From: Cytophagales bacterium
Lineage (GTDB): Bacteria; Bacteroidota; Bacteroidia; Cytophagales; Cytophagaceae
Direction: 5' to 3'
DNA length: 47,134 nucleotides
NCBI GenBank assembly: GCA_013297765.1
Contig: JAAFID010000005.1
Span: 1 to 47,134 of the forward strand
Within the stretch, counting starts at the first letter, position 1. The number at the start of each line of letters is the position of its first letter. The translations under genes were made by a program, and so were the position numbers. This document shows positions 18,273-26,456 of this stretch, piece by piece. The notes beneath the pieces were generated by a model, which worked only from the letters and a program-made list of their open reading frames with translations, was not told the DNA's origin and searched no databases.

Positions 18273-21200
18273 ATGGCAGCTTCTTTATCTCATTCGACAC
18301 TATCCAAGTTAATTTTTGATCAGGCAACAGATGCACTGGTGGCAGTAAATACTGAGGCAGAAATAATACTTGCCAACCTTTGTTTTTGTCGCACCTTTGA
18401 TATTGATGAGGGTATAGTGAATGGGCAAAATATAGATGATGTGATACTTTGCTCGGCCAATATCAATATTCAAAATATATTATCGGATTTTATTGAGCAA
18501 ACAGATTTCAACGAAAAAAAAATTGTCAATGCTTGCTTGGATGCTTCGGCTGGACACACCTATCATATTCAGCTAATAAAAATAATAGAGACAGAAACCG
18601 TCGCTGGGGTGTTGATGATGTTTATTCCTACACAATTTACACAACTTGAACTGTCGGCCGACAAAAGAAATAACTTGCAAAAACAAAGTGATGCACTACT
18701 GGAGATTGCAAAAAAATCTTTTTGGCAATCGGGCAATCTTGACGATTGCTATAAAGTGGTAACTCAAATGGCGGCTACGGTACTGAACGTTGAAAATTGT
18801 AGCGTATGGATGTTTGAGGGCGACAACTTGGTTTGCAAAACGTGGTATCAAAAAACAGAGGATATATATACCTACGGCTTTGTTATAGATATAAAAAAGT
18901 ACCCCACTTATTTCAATACTTTACGCAATACTGGTATTATAGACGCAAATGATGCACTTACAGACCATAGAACCATTGAATTTTTAGAAGATTATTTTAT
19001 ACCCAATAATATTTATTCATTGCTAGATATAGCTATAAAAAATGGAGGAGAGGTGTGTGGTATATTTTGTTGTGAGCAGGTAGGTTGCAAGAAAGAATGG
19101 CAACTTGATGAGAAAAATTTTGCCAGCTATCTATGCGAAACCATATCGCACGCTTTTAGTACCTACAAAGAGAATGAAATTAAAAAAGATATTTTAATTC
19201 GAGAAAAATATTTTCAATCACTGATAGAAAACTCGCTAGATATTATTGCCATTGCCAGTGAAGATGCACGATTTACCTATTTTTCTCCATCACTTACGCG
19301 TGTTTTGGGTTATGAAAATGAAGAGGTAATAGGGCGTACTCCTTTTGAATTTGTGCACCCAGAAGACCATGCAGAACTTGTATCTATTTACATGCAGGTG
19401 CTGTATCAGTATGGGCAAACGGTAAAATCCTGCTTTAGATTTTTGCACAAAGATGGCAGTTGGAAAAATATAGAAAGTGTCGCTAAAAATCTATTGGATA
19501 TTGATGGGGTAAACGGTATTGTAATCAATATTCGAGATATTTCTGATAGAGTGATTGCAGAAAATGAAATTTTAAGAAAAGAAAAATATTTTAGGCTGCT
19601 TACTGAAAATTCTTTCGATGTACGCTACACTGCCGATGCCTTGGGGTGGATCAATTATATATCTCCTTCTGTAAAAGAAATTTTAGGCTTTGACCCCGAA
19701 GAGATAATAGGTACCAATGGATGGCATTATATAGACGATAGCTACAAAGATGTATTGTCGAAAGATTGGGAAAGAATGCGTACCATACCTAAAGGAATAT
19801 TGTACAATCAACTTCTCATCATTAAAAAAGATGGCACTAGAATAGACGTAGAATTGATAGCCAAAAACATGCTGTCCGATCCTGATATCAATGGGGTCAT
19901 AGTTACTTTTAGAGACATTACCGAACGTAAAATATTTGAAAAGAAACTGCTAGAAAGTGAAGAATATTTTAGATCGCTCATAGAGAATTCTAACGATGCT
20001 ATGACAATCATTGATACCTATGGAAAACGTACCTACGTAAGCCCTTCTACCGAAAAAGTTTTTGGCAGAAGTACCGAAGGTCTTTTAGGGCAATCTCCTT
20101 TCGACTTGCTTCATCCCGATGAAATGGAACAAACCATGAGCATATTTTTAGACCTTTGTCAGCATCCCGATAAAGTAGTAAGTCATGAATTGAGGATGCA
20201 AAATGCACAAGGAAACGACTGGATCAATATTGAAATAACAGCCAAAAATTTATTGCACAACCCCATAGTAAAAGGCGTAGTACTGAATGCGAGAGATGTA
20301 ACAGAAAAAAAGAAAATAGAACAAAAATTAAAAGATAGCGAAGAATATTTTAGAGCATTGATAGAAAATACTTCTGATGTAATATCTGTAATAGATGCAG
20401 ATGGAAAAAGAAAATTTACCAGTCTTTCGGTGAGTCATGTTTTTGGACGAAATCCAGAAGATATACTAGGGCAAAGCCCTATGGATTTGGTACACCCAGA
20501 AGATTTGCCATTGATAAAAATGAAATTGGTAGAACTGCTGCAAAATCCAGGGTTGCCCATCAAATCAGAAGCACGAATGCAACATGCCGATGGTCGCTGG
20601 CTACACATAGATGTGGTAGGTTGCAATCTACTTCACAATCCTGCGGTAAACGGAATTATATTGAATGGTAGAGATATTACAGCCACAAAGCTGGCTCAAC
20701 AAAAACTGGTATTGAGTGAAAAATATTTTCGTTCACTGATAGAAAATTCTAACGACATGCTCTCTATTTGCAATGCCAATGGATACTTTTTTTATGCAAG
20801 CCCATCAGTAGAGCGTTTTCTAGGATATTCCAATCAGTCTTTTTTGAACAGCAACCTCAAAGATTACATTCATCCAGATTTTGAGGCAGCCTGTATCAAA
20901 GTGCTCAACAAATCTTTAGAGCATCCAGGCATTACCTTCAAGCAAGAGTTGTATCATAGGCATAAAAATGGGAATTATATTTATTTGGAAACTATTTTTA
21001 ATAACCTTATCAACGATGAGGCGGTAAAGGGTATCGTGATGATAAGCAGAGATGTAAGCGAGCGAAAAAATGCAGAGTTGATATTGCAGAATTACAATGC
21101 TCAATTGGCGACCGAGGTAAATGCCAAAACTATAGAACTAAAAACAAAAAATAATACTTTAGAGGATTTACTTTCTAATCTAAAATCTACGCAGGCACAA

Positions 21201-22001
21201 CTGATACAATCAGAGAAAATGGCGTCTTTAGGGTTACTTACTGCCGGCATAGCTCATGAAATAAACAATCCTATCACCTTTATTACTGCCAATGTGAAGC
21301 CACTAAGGCGTGATATAAATAGTTTAAAAGAATTTTTGGATGTATTTGAAAGCTTCGATTTCATTACCGAGGAGAAAAAAATTAAACAAATAAAAAAAAT
21401 CAAATCTGAACTGGAAATTGATTATTCATTGGAAGAAATGGATCAATTGCTCAATGGGATAGAAGAGGGGGCCAACCGTACTTTTGAAATTGTAAAAAGC
21501 CTTCGCAATTTCAGTCGCCTAGACGAGGTAGATTTGAAAATGGATGATATCAACCAAAGCATCAATAATACCTTAATGCTGCTACAAAGCAATTTTCATC
21601 AAGACATAGTGATTGTGAAAAATTACAACAGTATGCCCAATATAGAATGCTATCCTGGTAAGTTAAATCAAGTATTTATGAATATTATTTCCAATGCCTT
21701 TCAGGCTATCACTGACAAGGGGTGCGTTACTATTTCTACTTGGTTTGAGAAAGAAAAATCGCAAATAAAGATATCTATTCGTGACACAGGAAAAGGCATG
21801 AGCGAAGAAACAATGTCCAAAATATTTGAACCCTTTTTCACTACCAAACAAGTGGGCGAGGGTACAGGGTTGGGGCTATTTATTTCTTTTGGAATCATTG
21901 AAAACCACAAAGGAAATATCGAGGTAAAAAGCCAGCTAGATATGGGTAGCGAATTTATCATTACTTTGCCTTTAAGCCAATCAGACCTTAGTGAAAAGTA
22001 A
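18273..22001 (+). CDS. Soluble multi-PAS/GAF sensor histidine kinase
   Basis: The 1242-residue protein has an N-terminal PAS-like segment (about 8-130), a GAF-like domain (about 140-295), then five PAS S-box modules starting near residues 310, 436, 562, 689 and 815. Each opens with E-K/E-YFR-x-L-x-EN and repeats at a 126-127 residue pitch. A coiled coil (about 940-980) leads to the HisKA helix with His995 (AGIAHEINNP) and an HATPase domain with N box (NIISNAFQAI), G1 (DTGKGM), F box (FEPFFTTK) and G2 (GTGLGLF). No signal peptide, membrane helix or receiver domain is seen, so it should sense cytoplasmic or diffusible cues and signal to a response regulator encoded elsewhere. It is transcribed alone. 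Confidence 0.94.
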   Translation: MAASLSHSTLSKLIFDQATDALVAVNTEAEIILANLCFCRTFDIDEGIVNGQNIDDVILCSANINIQNILSDFIEQTDFNEKKIVNACLDASAGHTYHIQLIKIIETETVAGVLMMFIPTQFTQLELSADKRNNLQKQSDALLEIAKKSFWQSGNLDDCYKVVTQMAATVLNVENCSVWMFEGDNLVCKTWYQKTEDIYTYGFVIDIKKYPTYFNTLRNTGIIDANDALTDHRTIEFLEDYFIPNNIYSLLDIAIKNGGEVCGIFCCEQVGCKKEWQLDEKNFASYLCETISHAFSTYKENEIKKDILIREKYFQSLIENSLDIIAIASEDARFTYFSPSLTRVLGYENEEVIGRTPFEFVHPEDHAELVSIYMQVLYQYGQTVKSCFRFLHKDGSWKNIESVAKNLLDIDGVNGIVINIRDISDRVIAENEILRKEKYFRLLTENSFDVRYTADALGWINYISPSVKEILGFDPEEIIGTNGWHYIDDSYKDVLSKDWERMRTIPKGILYNQLLIIKKDGTRIDVELIAKNMLSDPDINGVIVTFRDITERKIFEKKLLESEEYFRSLIENSNDAMTIIDTYGKRTYVSPSTEKVFGRSTEGLLGQSPFDLLHPDEMEQTMSIFLDLCQHPDKVVSHELRMQNAQGNDWINIEITAKNLLHNPIVKGVVLNARDVTEKKKIEQKLKDSEEYFRALIENTSDVISVIDADGKRKFTSLSVSHVFGRNPEDILGQSPMDLVHPEDLPLIKMKLVELLQNPGLPIKSEARMQHADGRWLHIDVVGCNLLHNPAVNGIILNGRDITATKLAQQKLVLSEKYFRSLIENSNDMLSICNANGYFFYASPSVERFLGYSNQSFLNSNLKDYIHPDFEAACIKVLNKSLEHPGITFKQELYHRHKNGNYIYLETIFNNLINDEAVKGIVMISRDVSERKNAELILQNYNAQLATEVNAKTIELKTKNNTLEDLLSNLKSTQAQLIQSEKMASLGLLTAGIAHEINNPITFITANVKPLRRDINSLKEFLDVFESFDFITEEKKIKQIKKIKSELEIDYSLEEMDQLLNGIEEGANRTFEIVKSLRNFSRLDEVDLKMDDINQSINNTLMLLQSNFHQDIVIVKNYNSMPNIECYPGKLNQVFMNIISNAFQAITDKGCVTISTWFEKEKSQIKISIRDTGKGMSEETMSKIFEPFFTTKQVGEGTGLGLFISFGIIENHKGNIEVKSQLDMGSEFIITLPLSQSDLSEK

Positions 22002-22064
22002 TGTTCTTTTTCAATGAATCACTGTGGATATTTAAATCCCTTTAGGCTATGTGTTTGGGATGTT

Positions 22065-22544
22065 TTATAATTTCTTTTCCCAAAACATTGCCCTTCCTGT
22101 ACTTTGTGTTAAAGTGTAGCTGTTAAATCCAAAATCGGTATATACTTTTTGAGCTCGAGTATTTCCCTCCAATACTTCAAGTGTTATTTTACAATATCCT
22201 CTTTGTATTGCTATAGTTTCTAAGTGAGACAGAATGTTTTTACCAATTCCCTTGCCTCTTGCAGAACTGCGTACCATCAAGTCGTGTAAATTCAAATAAG
22301 GCTTTGCATTGAACGTAGAAAAAGCTTCGAAAGCGATTGCTAATCCTACGGCTAAATCATTTTCAAAAACCAAAAGTATTAGTGCCGTAGGTCTTTTTAT
22401 AAGTTCATTGATAAGATTTTGTTTTACGAATAATGAAAGTTCCTTATTACCTCCCATAACATCACAAGCATATTCGTTCAAAAGTGTGATTGTTGCAGAT
22501 GCGTGAATTGGATTTTCTAGATTGGCTTCTATTGTAGTCAACAT
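22065..22544 (-). CDS. GNAT family N-acetyltransferase
   Basis: The 159-residue protein has the acetyl-CoA-binding motif A (VRSSARGKGIGKNIL), then the GNAT beta-5 and helix-4 region (ITLEVLEGNTRAQKVYTDFGF). A short FWEKKL ends it. Family members acetylate small amines, antibiotics or protein N-termini; the substrate cannot be assigned. It follows the pRiA4b-ORF3-like gene on the same strand with a 29-base gap and may share its transcript. Confidence 0.92.
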   Translation of the reverse strand: MLTTIEANLENPIHASATITLLNEYACDVMGGNKELSLFVKQNLINELIKRPTALILLVFENDLAVGLAIAFEAFSTFNAKPYLNLHDLMVRSSARGKGIGKNILSHLETIAIQRGYCKITLEVLEGNTRAQKVYTDFGFNSYTLTQSTGRAMFWEKKL

Positions 22545-22573
22545 GAGGTGAAAATATTCATTTATTCAAATAG

Positions 22574-23173
22574 CTAACTTTTAAAGCATTCGAGCAATAT
22601 CGCATTGATTTCTTCTTTGTCAAAAGCAAAAATCTCATCATATTTTTCTCCTTTTCTTAAGCCTAGCCATTCCATAAATTCAGTTTTCTCATCTGATTTT
22701 TTTGGAGAGTTTATTGTTTCTAGCATGTCATAAAAACCATAAATTCCACCACAATCTTCGGTAGGTCCAGCATTAGCACCATCTATACAAATAGGAAATA
22801 GCACATCTTCTGTAGGCTTAGCTAATATTTTGATTTCATGATGCCAATCATCACCAAAGTCGTAAGTGTAGCTTAGTTTCTTCTTGAACAATGGGGTAAG
22901 TATGTCGCTAAGATAAGTTTGAGTAGCGTCGTAGTTTTCATGGTTTTTACCACCAAATAAACCAAAATCTTCATCATCTTCATTGGGCAATCCAATCTTA
23001 TCGCTATTGTAGGGTGCACCCAAATTGAATTGATACATGTGATAGTTTTCCCAACCCATTACTATTTGTATTACTTCATGCAATTGGTCAAACGTAAATT
23101 TTTCTGGAACAATTACTTTTCTGTAAATTTTAGGCTCTGAGCCTGAAAGAACAATATTTAATTTGTGTGCCAT
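22574..23173 (-). CDS. Plasmid pRiA4b ORF-3-like family protein
   Basis: The 199-residue protein shows the family pattern: an N-terminal KIYRKVIVPEKFTFDQLHEV segment, MGWENYHMYQF, then YTYDFGDDWHHEI, and a cysteine-containing ICIDGANAGPTEDCGG before the C-terminal helix. The family takes its name from a plasmid ORF and is also seen in some transposons and many chromosomes; its molecular function is unknown. No inverted repeats or transposase were found beside it, so I treat it as a resident gene. Confidence 0.88.
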   Translation of the reverse strand: MAHKLNIVLSGSEPKIYRKVIVPEKFTFDQLHEVIQIVMGWENYHMYQFNLGAPYNSDKIGLPNEDDEDFGLFGGKNHENYDATQTYLSDILTPLFKKKLSYTYDFGDDWHHEIKILAKPTEDVLFPICIDGANAGPTEDCGGIYGFYDMLETINSPKKSDEKTEFMEWLGLRKGEKYDEIFAFDKEEINAILLECFKS

Positions 23174-23224
23174 AATTTTTCAATTTTTCTAAATGAAATA
23201 CTACCAAATAAAATTAATATTCTT

Positions 23225-23244
23225 AACAATAACAATAACAATAA
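23225..23244. repeat. AACAAT hexamer repeat beside the sugar-transporter stop codon
   Basis: Three perfect AACAAT units plus a partial one, directly against the stop codon of the transporter gene (23245-23247). It is a short microsatellite with no evident function. Confidence 0.85.
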
Positions 23245-24525
23245 CTATCTAATTTTACAACCAATCCAGCCGTAGTAAACTACATACAGATAGCAGACAA
23301 ATGGAGTGAGCATGGCCAACTGAATGTTTGAAATATCAGAGATATAACCCATCAACGCAGGTAGAATGGCAGCACCACATATTCCCATAATCAAATAGGT
23401 AGAGCCTTGTTTGGTAAAGCTGCCCAAATTTTTGATGGCCAATGTAAATATAGTGGAGAACTGAATAGAATTGAAAAAACCAATTGCTACCAAGCAACCT
23501 ACCGCTGCATAGCCTGATAACACAGTACACAATAAAGAGAGTATTGCCGATATGGCTGCAAATAGAACGAGCATTTTGGCGGCATCTATTTTGGTCATAA
23601 TCCAAGCTCCTACGAATCGACCTACCATGAAAATACCTAGAAATGTGGTTAGGCATAAGGCTTTAACTTCTGTAGTAAGATTGTCTAATTTTAAATATTC
23701 GAGATAGCTAAATAATTTTCCACCAACGCCCTCTTGAGCACCCACATAAAAAAATATGGCCAATACGCCCAAAATCAAATGAGGAAAATCAAATAATGAT
23801 TTGTTGGTAGTGTCTATCGACTGGTCGCCTTCTTCTTCTATCTCGGGCAAGTCTGCAAAGTATATGGCTACCGCAAAAATAGTGAGCAAAATGATTAATG
23901 CTAGATATGGACCTTTCACACTATTCGCAGCTTCTATTTGGAAAATTTCAAATTGTGAAGCAGTCATTGCCTTGATTTGCTCTACACTCAATTCTTTGTC
24001 TCCCAATATTAGCTTAGTACCTGCGTATGCGGCTAGGGTCTTGGCTAGTGCGTTGAAACCCTGTGCCAAATTTAGCCTACTCGCTGCTGTTTCCGAGGAG
24101 CCAAGTATGCTTGCATAAGGATTGGCAGCAACTTCTAAAAACGTACAACCGAAGGCGATAATGAGCAATGCACCAAGAAAAAATCCATAAACCCTGTAAT
24201 CGGCAGCTGGAAAGAACAATGCACAGCCCAATATACATAAGCCTAGACCTATTAATATTCCATTCTTATACCCCAGTTTATGAATGATTTTGCCCGCAGG
24301 AATAGCCGCCAAAAAGTAACCAGCAAAAAAAGCACTTTGCACTAGCGACGATTGCAGTTCAGTAAGGGTAAATGCTTTTTTTAAATGATTGGTAAGTACA
24401 TCGTTCAGTGCACCCATAATGCCCCACACTGCAAATATCATCAGTATGGTGATAAAGGGTCTTAAATAATTTTGGTTACTACTAGTGGTGTTTGATTTTA
24501 ATTGTGTTGGTGCACCTACTGCCAT
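23245..24525 (-). CDS. FucP-type sugar:proton symporter (MFS)
   Basis: The 426-residue protein has about 12 hydrophobic helices and FucP-subfamily hallmarks: the first helix with IMGALNDVLTNHLKKAF, LEVAANPYASILG at helix 4-5 and SRLNLAQGFN. FucP-like carriers import fucose, glucose, galactose or N-acetylglucosamine with protons across the inner membrane; the exact sugar cannot be read. A charged loop (PEIEEEGDQSID) separates the two halves as is common. No sugar-utilisation genes flank it. Confidence 0.92.
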   Translation of the reverse strand: MAVGAPTQLKSNTTSSNQNYLRPFITILMIFAVWGIMGALNDVLTNHLKKAFTLTELQSSLVQSAFFAGYFLAAIPAGKIIHKLGYKNGILIGLGLCILGCALFFPAADYRVYGFFLGALLIIAFGCTFLEVAANPYASILGSSETAASRLNLAQGFNALAKTLAAYAGTKLILGDKELSVEQIKAMTASQFEIFQIEAANSVKGPYLALIILLTIFAVAIYFADLPEIEEEGDQSIDTTNKSLFDFPHLILGVLAIFFYVGAQEGVGGKLFSYLEYLKLDNLTTEVKALCLTTFLGIFMVGRFVGAWIMTKIDAAKMLVLFAAISAILSLLCTVLSGYAAVGCLVAIGFFNSIQFSTIFTLAIKNLGSFTKQGSTYLIMGICGAAILPALMGYISDISNIQLAMLTPFVCYLYVVYYGWIGCKIR

Positions 24526-24624
24526 GAGTTTATTGTATTGATATTGTGATGATGTGTTTTTTTAATCAAGGGTTTGCAAGATTACTCAAAATAGATTGTA
24601 TTAAAAAATTGCCATTCTATTTTC

Positions 24625-24665
24625 AAAAAAAAACCAATACATACAGCAAGGCTGTGTATTGGTTT
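24625..24665 (-). terminator. Strong Rho-independent terminator after the 55-residue ORF
   Basis: The arms AAACCAATACATACAGC (24631-24647) and GCTGTGTATTGGTTT (24651-24665) form a 15-pair stem with a two-base bulge and an AAG loop. On the minus strand it runs straight into a tract of nine T residues. It lies 25 bases past the stop of the small ORF at 24691-24858 and ends transcription coming from tsaD, smpB and that ORF. Confidence 0.88.
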
Positions 24666-24690
24666 GAATTCTTGATATTAGGTGTATTTG

Positions 24691-24858
24691 CTATTCTGTC
24701 ATTCTGTATTTTGAACTTCGGTATTTTTTAGATTTCGATTTGCTGTAGTAATCAAAATTGCCATCTAGGAAGAATTCTTTTTCTTGATTTTGACGTACTT
24801 CTATAATGGCTTTGGTAAATTGGTGGTTCGATATTTTGTTTTTTATCAGGCTGTCCAT
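24691..24858 (-). CDS. 55-residue small protein, unknown
   Basis: An ATG-initiated ORF encoding 55 residues (MDSLIKNKISNHQF…, with KEFFLDGNFDYYSK and a basic end KSKKYRSSKYRMTE). It lies between smpB and a strong terminator in the same orientation, so a transcript certainly covers this position if smpB is transcribed through. Codon use resembles its neighbours. No signal peptide or membrane helix is visible. The serine/lysine/tyrosine-rich basic C-terminus suggests nucleic-acid or ribosome contact, but that is only composition. I do not recognise the family. Confidence 0.55.
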   Translation of the reverse strand: MDSLIKNKISNHQFTKAIIEVRQNQEKEFFLDGNFDYYSKSKSKKYRSSKYRMTE

Positions 24859-24960
24859 AACTTTTTAATTTAAAATTATGAGACTATTAACGCCTATGTT
24901 TGAGTAGGGTTTTATAAATATTAAAAATTATTTTCGTGCTGAAAAATAAAATACTTTATA

Positions 24961-25416
24961 CTAAAATTTTACTCGTTGCATTTCACGGGTCATGTCTTTT
25001 TGTTTTAATGTATCTCGTTTGTCGTATAGTTTTTTTCCACGAGCAAGTGCTATTTCTATTTTGGCAAAACCTCTATCGTTGATAAATACTTTAGTAATAA
25101 TGATGGTAAGCCCCCGCTCTTCTGATTTTTTTTCTAGTTTGCGAAGTTCTATTTTTTTTAAAAGCAACTTTCTATCTCGCATAGGCTCGTGATTGTAGTG
25201 CGTGCCTTCTTTATATTTAGATATGGTAAGGCTTTTGACCCACAACTCGCCATGATTGAAAAAGCAATAAGCATCTTGCATCTGCACTTGCGACATGCGT
25301 ATAGACTTTATTTCAGTGCCTGTAAGTACCATGCCTGCTATGTAGGTATCTATTATTTCGTATTCGTGAAATGCTTTTCTATTTCGTAAGGAAACGTTTT
25401 TTACTATTTCTGCCAT
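24961..25416 (-). CDS. smpB: SsrA-binding protein SmpB
   Basis: The 151-residue tmRNA partner is needed for trans-translation rescue of stalled ribosomes. Diagnostic segments are RNRKAFHEYEI, GMVLTGTEIKSIR, the HGELWV and YKEGTHYNHEP strands, and the basic C-terminal tail (ARGKKLYDKRDTLKQKD) that enters the ribosome's mRNA channel. A TTG two codons upstream is possible, but ATG 25416 fits the usual start and lies two bases after the tsaD stop, indicating translational coupling. The tmRNA gene itself is not in the window. Confidence 0.96.
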   Translation of the reverse strand: MAEIVKNVSLRNRKAFHEYEIIDTYIAGMVLTGTEIKSIRMSQVQMQDAYCFFNHGELWVKSLTISKYKEGTHYNHEPMRDRKLLLKKIELRKLEKKSEERGLTIIITKVFINDRGFAKIEIALARGKKLYDKRDTLKQKDMTREMQRVKF

Positions 25417-25418
25417 AA

Positions 25419-26444
25419 TCAAAGGTGTAGTGTAGAGTTTGGAATTTTCATTCTAGGGTCGGGTACGGTTTCTAGGTTGGCATATCTACCCTGCAAGTAG
25501 TGATAGTGTGCTGCCATAGCTATCATTGCAGCATTATCGGTGCAGTATTCAAATTTGGGAATAAATATTTGCCAATTATTTTGCTGGGCTAATTTCTCCA
25601 ATGTATTTCGTAAACCTTTATTAGCCGATACTCCGCCCGCAATAGCAATGCTGGTTATACCTGTTTCGGCAACTGCCTTTTTTAATTTTTTTATTAAAAT
25701 AGAAATTAAAGTAAACTGCACAGAGGCACAAATATCGTTTCTGTTTTCAGTTATAAACTCAGGATTTGTTTTTGTTTTCTCTTTTAAAAAATATAAAAAA
25801 GAAGTTTTGATACCACTAAATGAAAAATCAAGATTGGGCATATCTACTTGTGGAAATTTATACGCCAATGGATTGCCTAGTTGTGCATATTGATCTATCA
25901 ATGGGCCGCCAGGGTAGGGTAGGCCTAGTAGCTTAGCAGTTTTGTCAAAGGCCTCGCCTACCGCATCGTCGTTGGTCTGCCCTATTATTTCCATTTCTAG
26001 ATGAGAAATTACTTTTACCAATTGGGTGTGCCCACCACTCACTGTTAGGCACAAAAAAGGAAAGCTAGGCTTAGGGTCATCTATAAAGTGAGCTAAAATA
26101 TGAGCCTGCATGTGGTTGATGGCAATGGTTGGTAGGTTTAATCCCATAGCATAGGCCTTGGCAAATGATACACCTACCAACAATGAACCCAATAATCCTG
26201 GTCCTTGGGTATAAGCCACAGCATTTAGGTCATATTTTGTTATATTTGCAGTGTTCAATGCATCGAGCACTACAGGTACTATGTTTTGTTGGTGTGCACG
26301 TGAAGCCAGTTCTGGCACGATGCCCCCATATTTAGCATGAATTTCTTGTGTGGCAATAATGTTGGATAGAATTTTGCCATTGCGAATTACTGCGGCCGCA
26401 GTTTCATCGCATGAAGACTCAATGGCTAGTATTGTTATATTCAT
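25419..26444 (-). CDS. tsaD: tRNA N6-adenosine threonylcarbamoyltransferase TsaD
   Basis: The 341-residue enzyme transfers threonylcarbamoyl to A37 of ANN-decoding tRNAs, with TsaB and TsaE. It begins with ILAIESSCDETAAAVI, has the metal-binding NHMQAH motif (His111, His115), SGGHTQLV, FDKTAKLLGLPYPGG and the nucleotide-binding AGGVSANKGLR. Its length is standard. The ATG at 26444 faces the TamB start with only 12 bases between, so its promoter must lie inside the tamB coding region. smpB follows two bases after its stop. Confidence 0.97.
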   Translation of the reverse strand: MNITILAIESSCDETAAAVIRNGKILSNIIATQEIHAKYGGIVPELASRAHQQNIVPVVLDALNTANITKYDLNAVAYTQGPGLLGSLLVGVSFAKAYAMGLNLPTIAINHMQAHILAHFIDDPKPSFPFLCLTVSGGHTQLVKVISHLEMEIIGQTNDDAVGEAFDKTAKLLGLPYPGGPLIDQYAQLGNPLAYKFPQVDMPNLDFSFSGIKTSFLYFLKEKTKTNPEFITENRNDICASVQFTLISILIKKLKKAVAETGITSIAIAGGVSANKGLRNTLEKLAQQNNWQIFIPKFEYCTDNAAMIAMAAHYHYLQGRYANLETVPDPRMKIPNSTLHL

Positions 26445-26456
26445 CGTCGAAACCTT

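Noticed and set aside
22574-23173. pRiA4b ORF-3-like gene as a sign of a transposon or plasmid insertion
   Set aside because: No transposase, terminal inverted repeats or target duplications are visible around it; the family is common in chromosomes.
24546-24731. 61-codon plus-strand ORF beside the sugar transporter
   Set aside because: It runs through the terminator hairpin and opposite the better-supported 55-residue ORF; its composition (FFNQGF, FEFLILGVFAIL) reflects AT-rich non-coding DNA.
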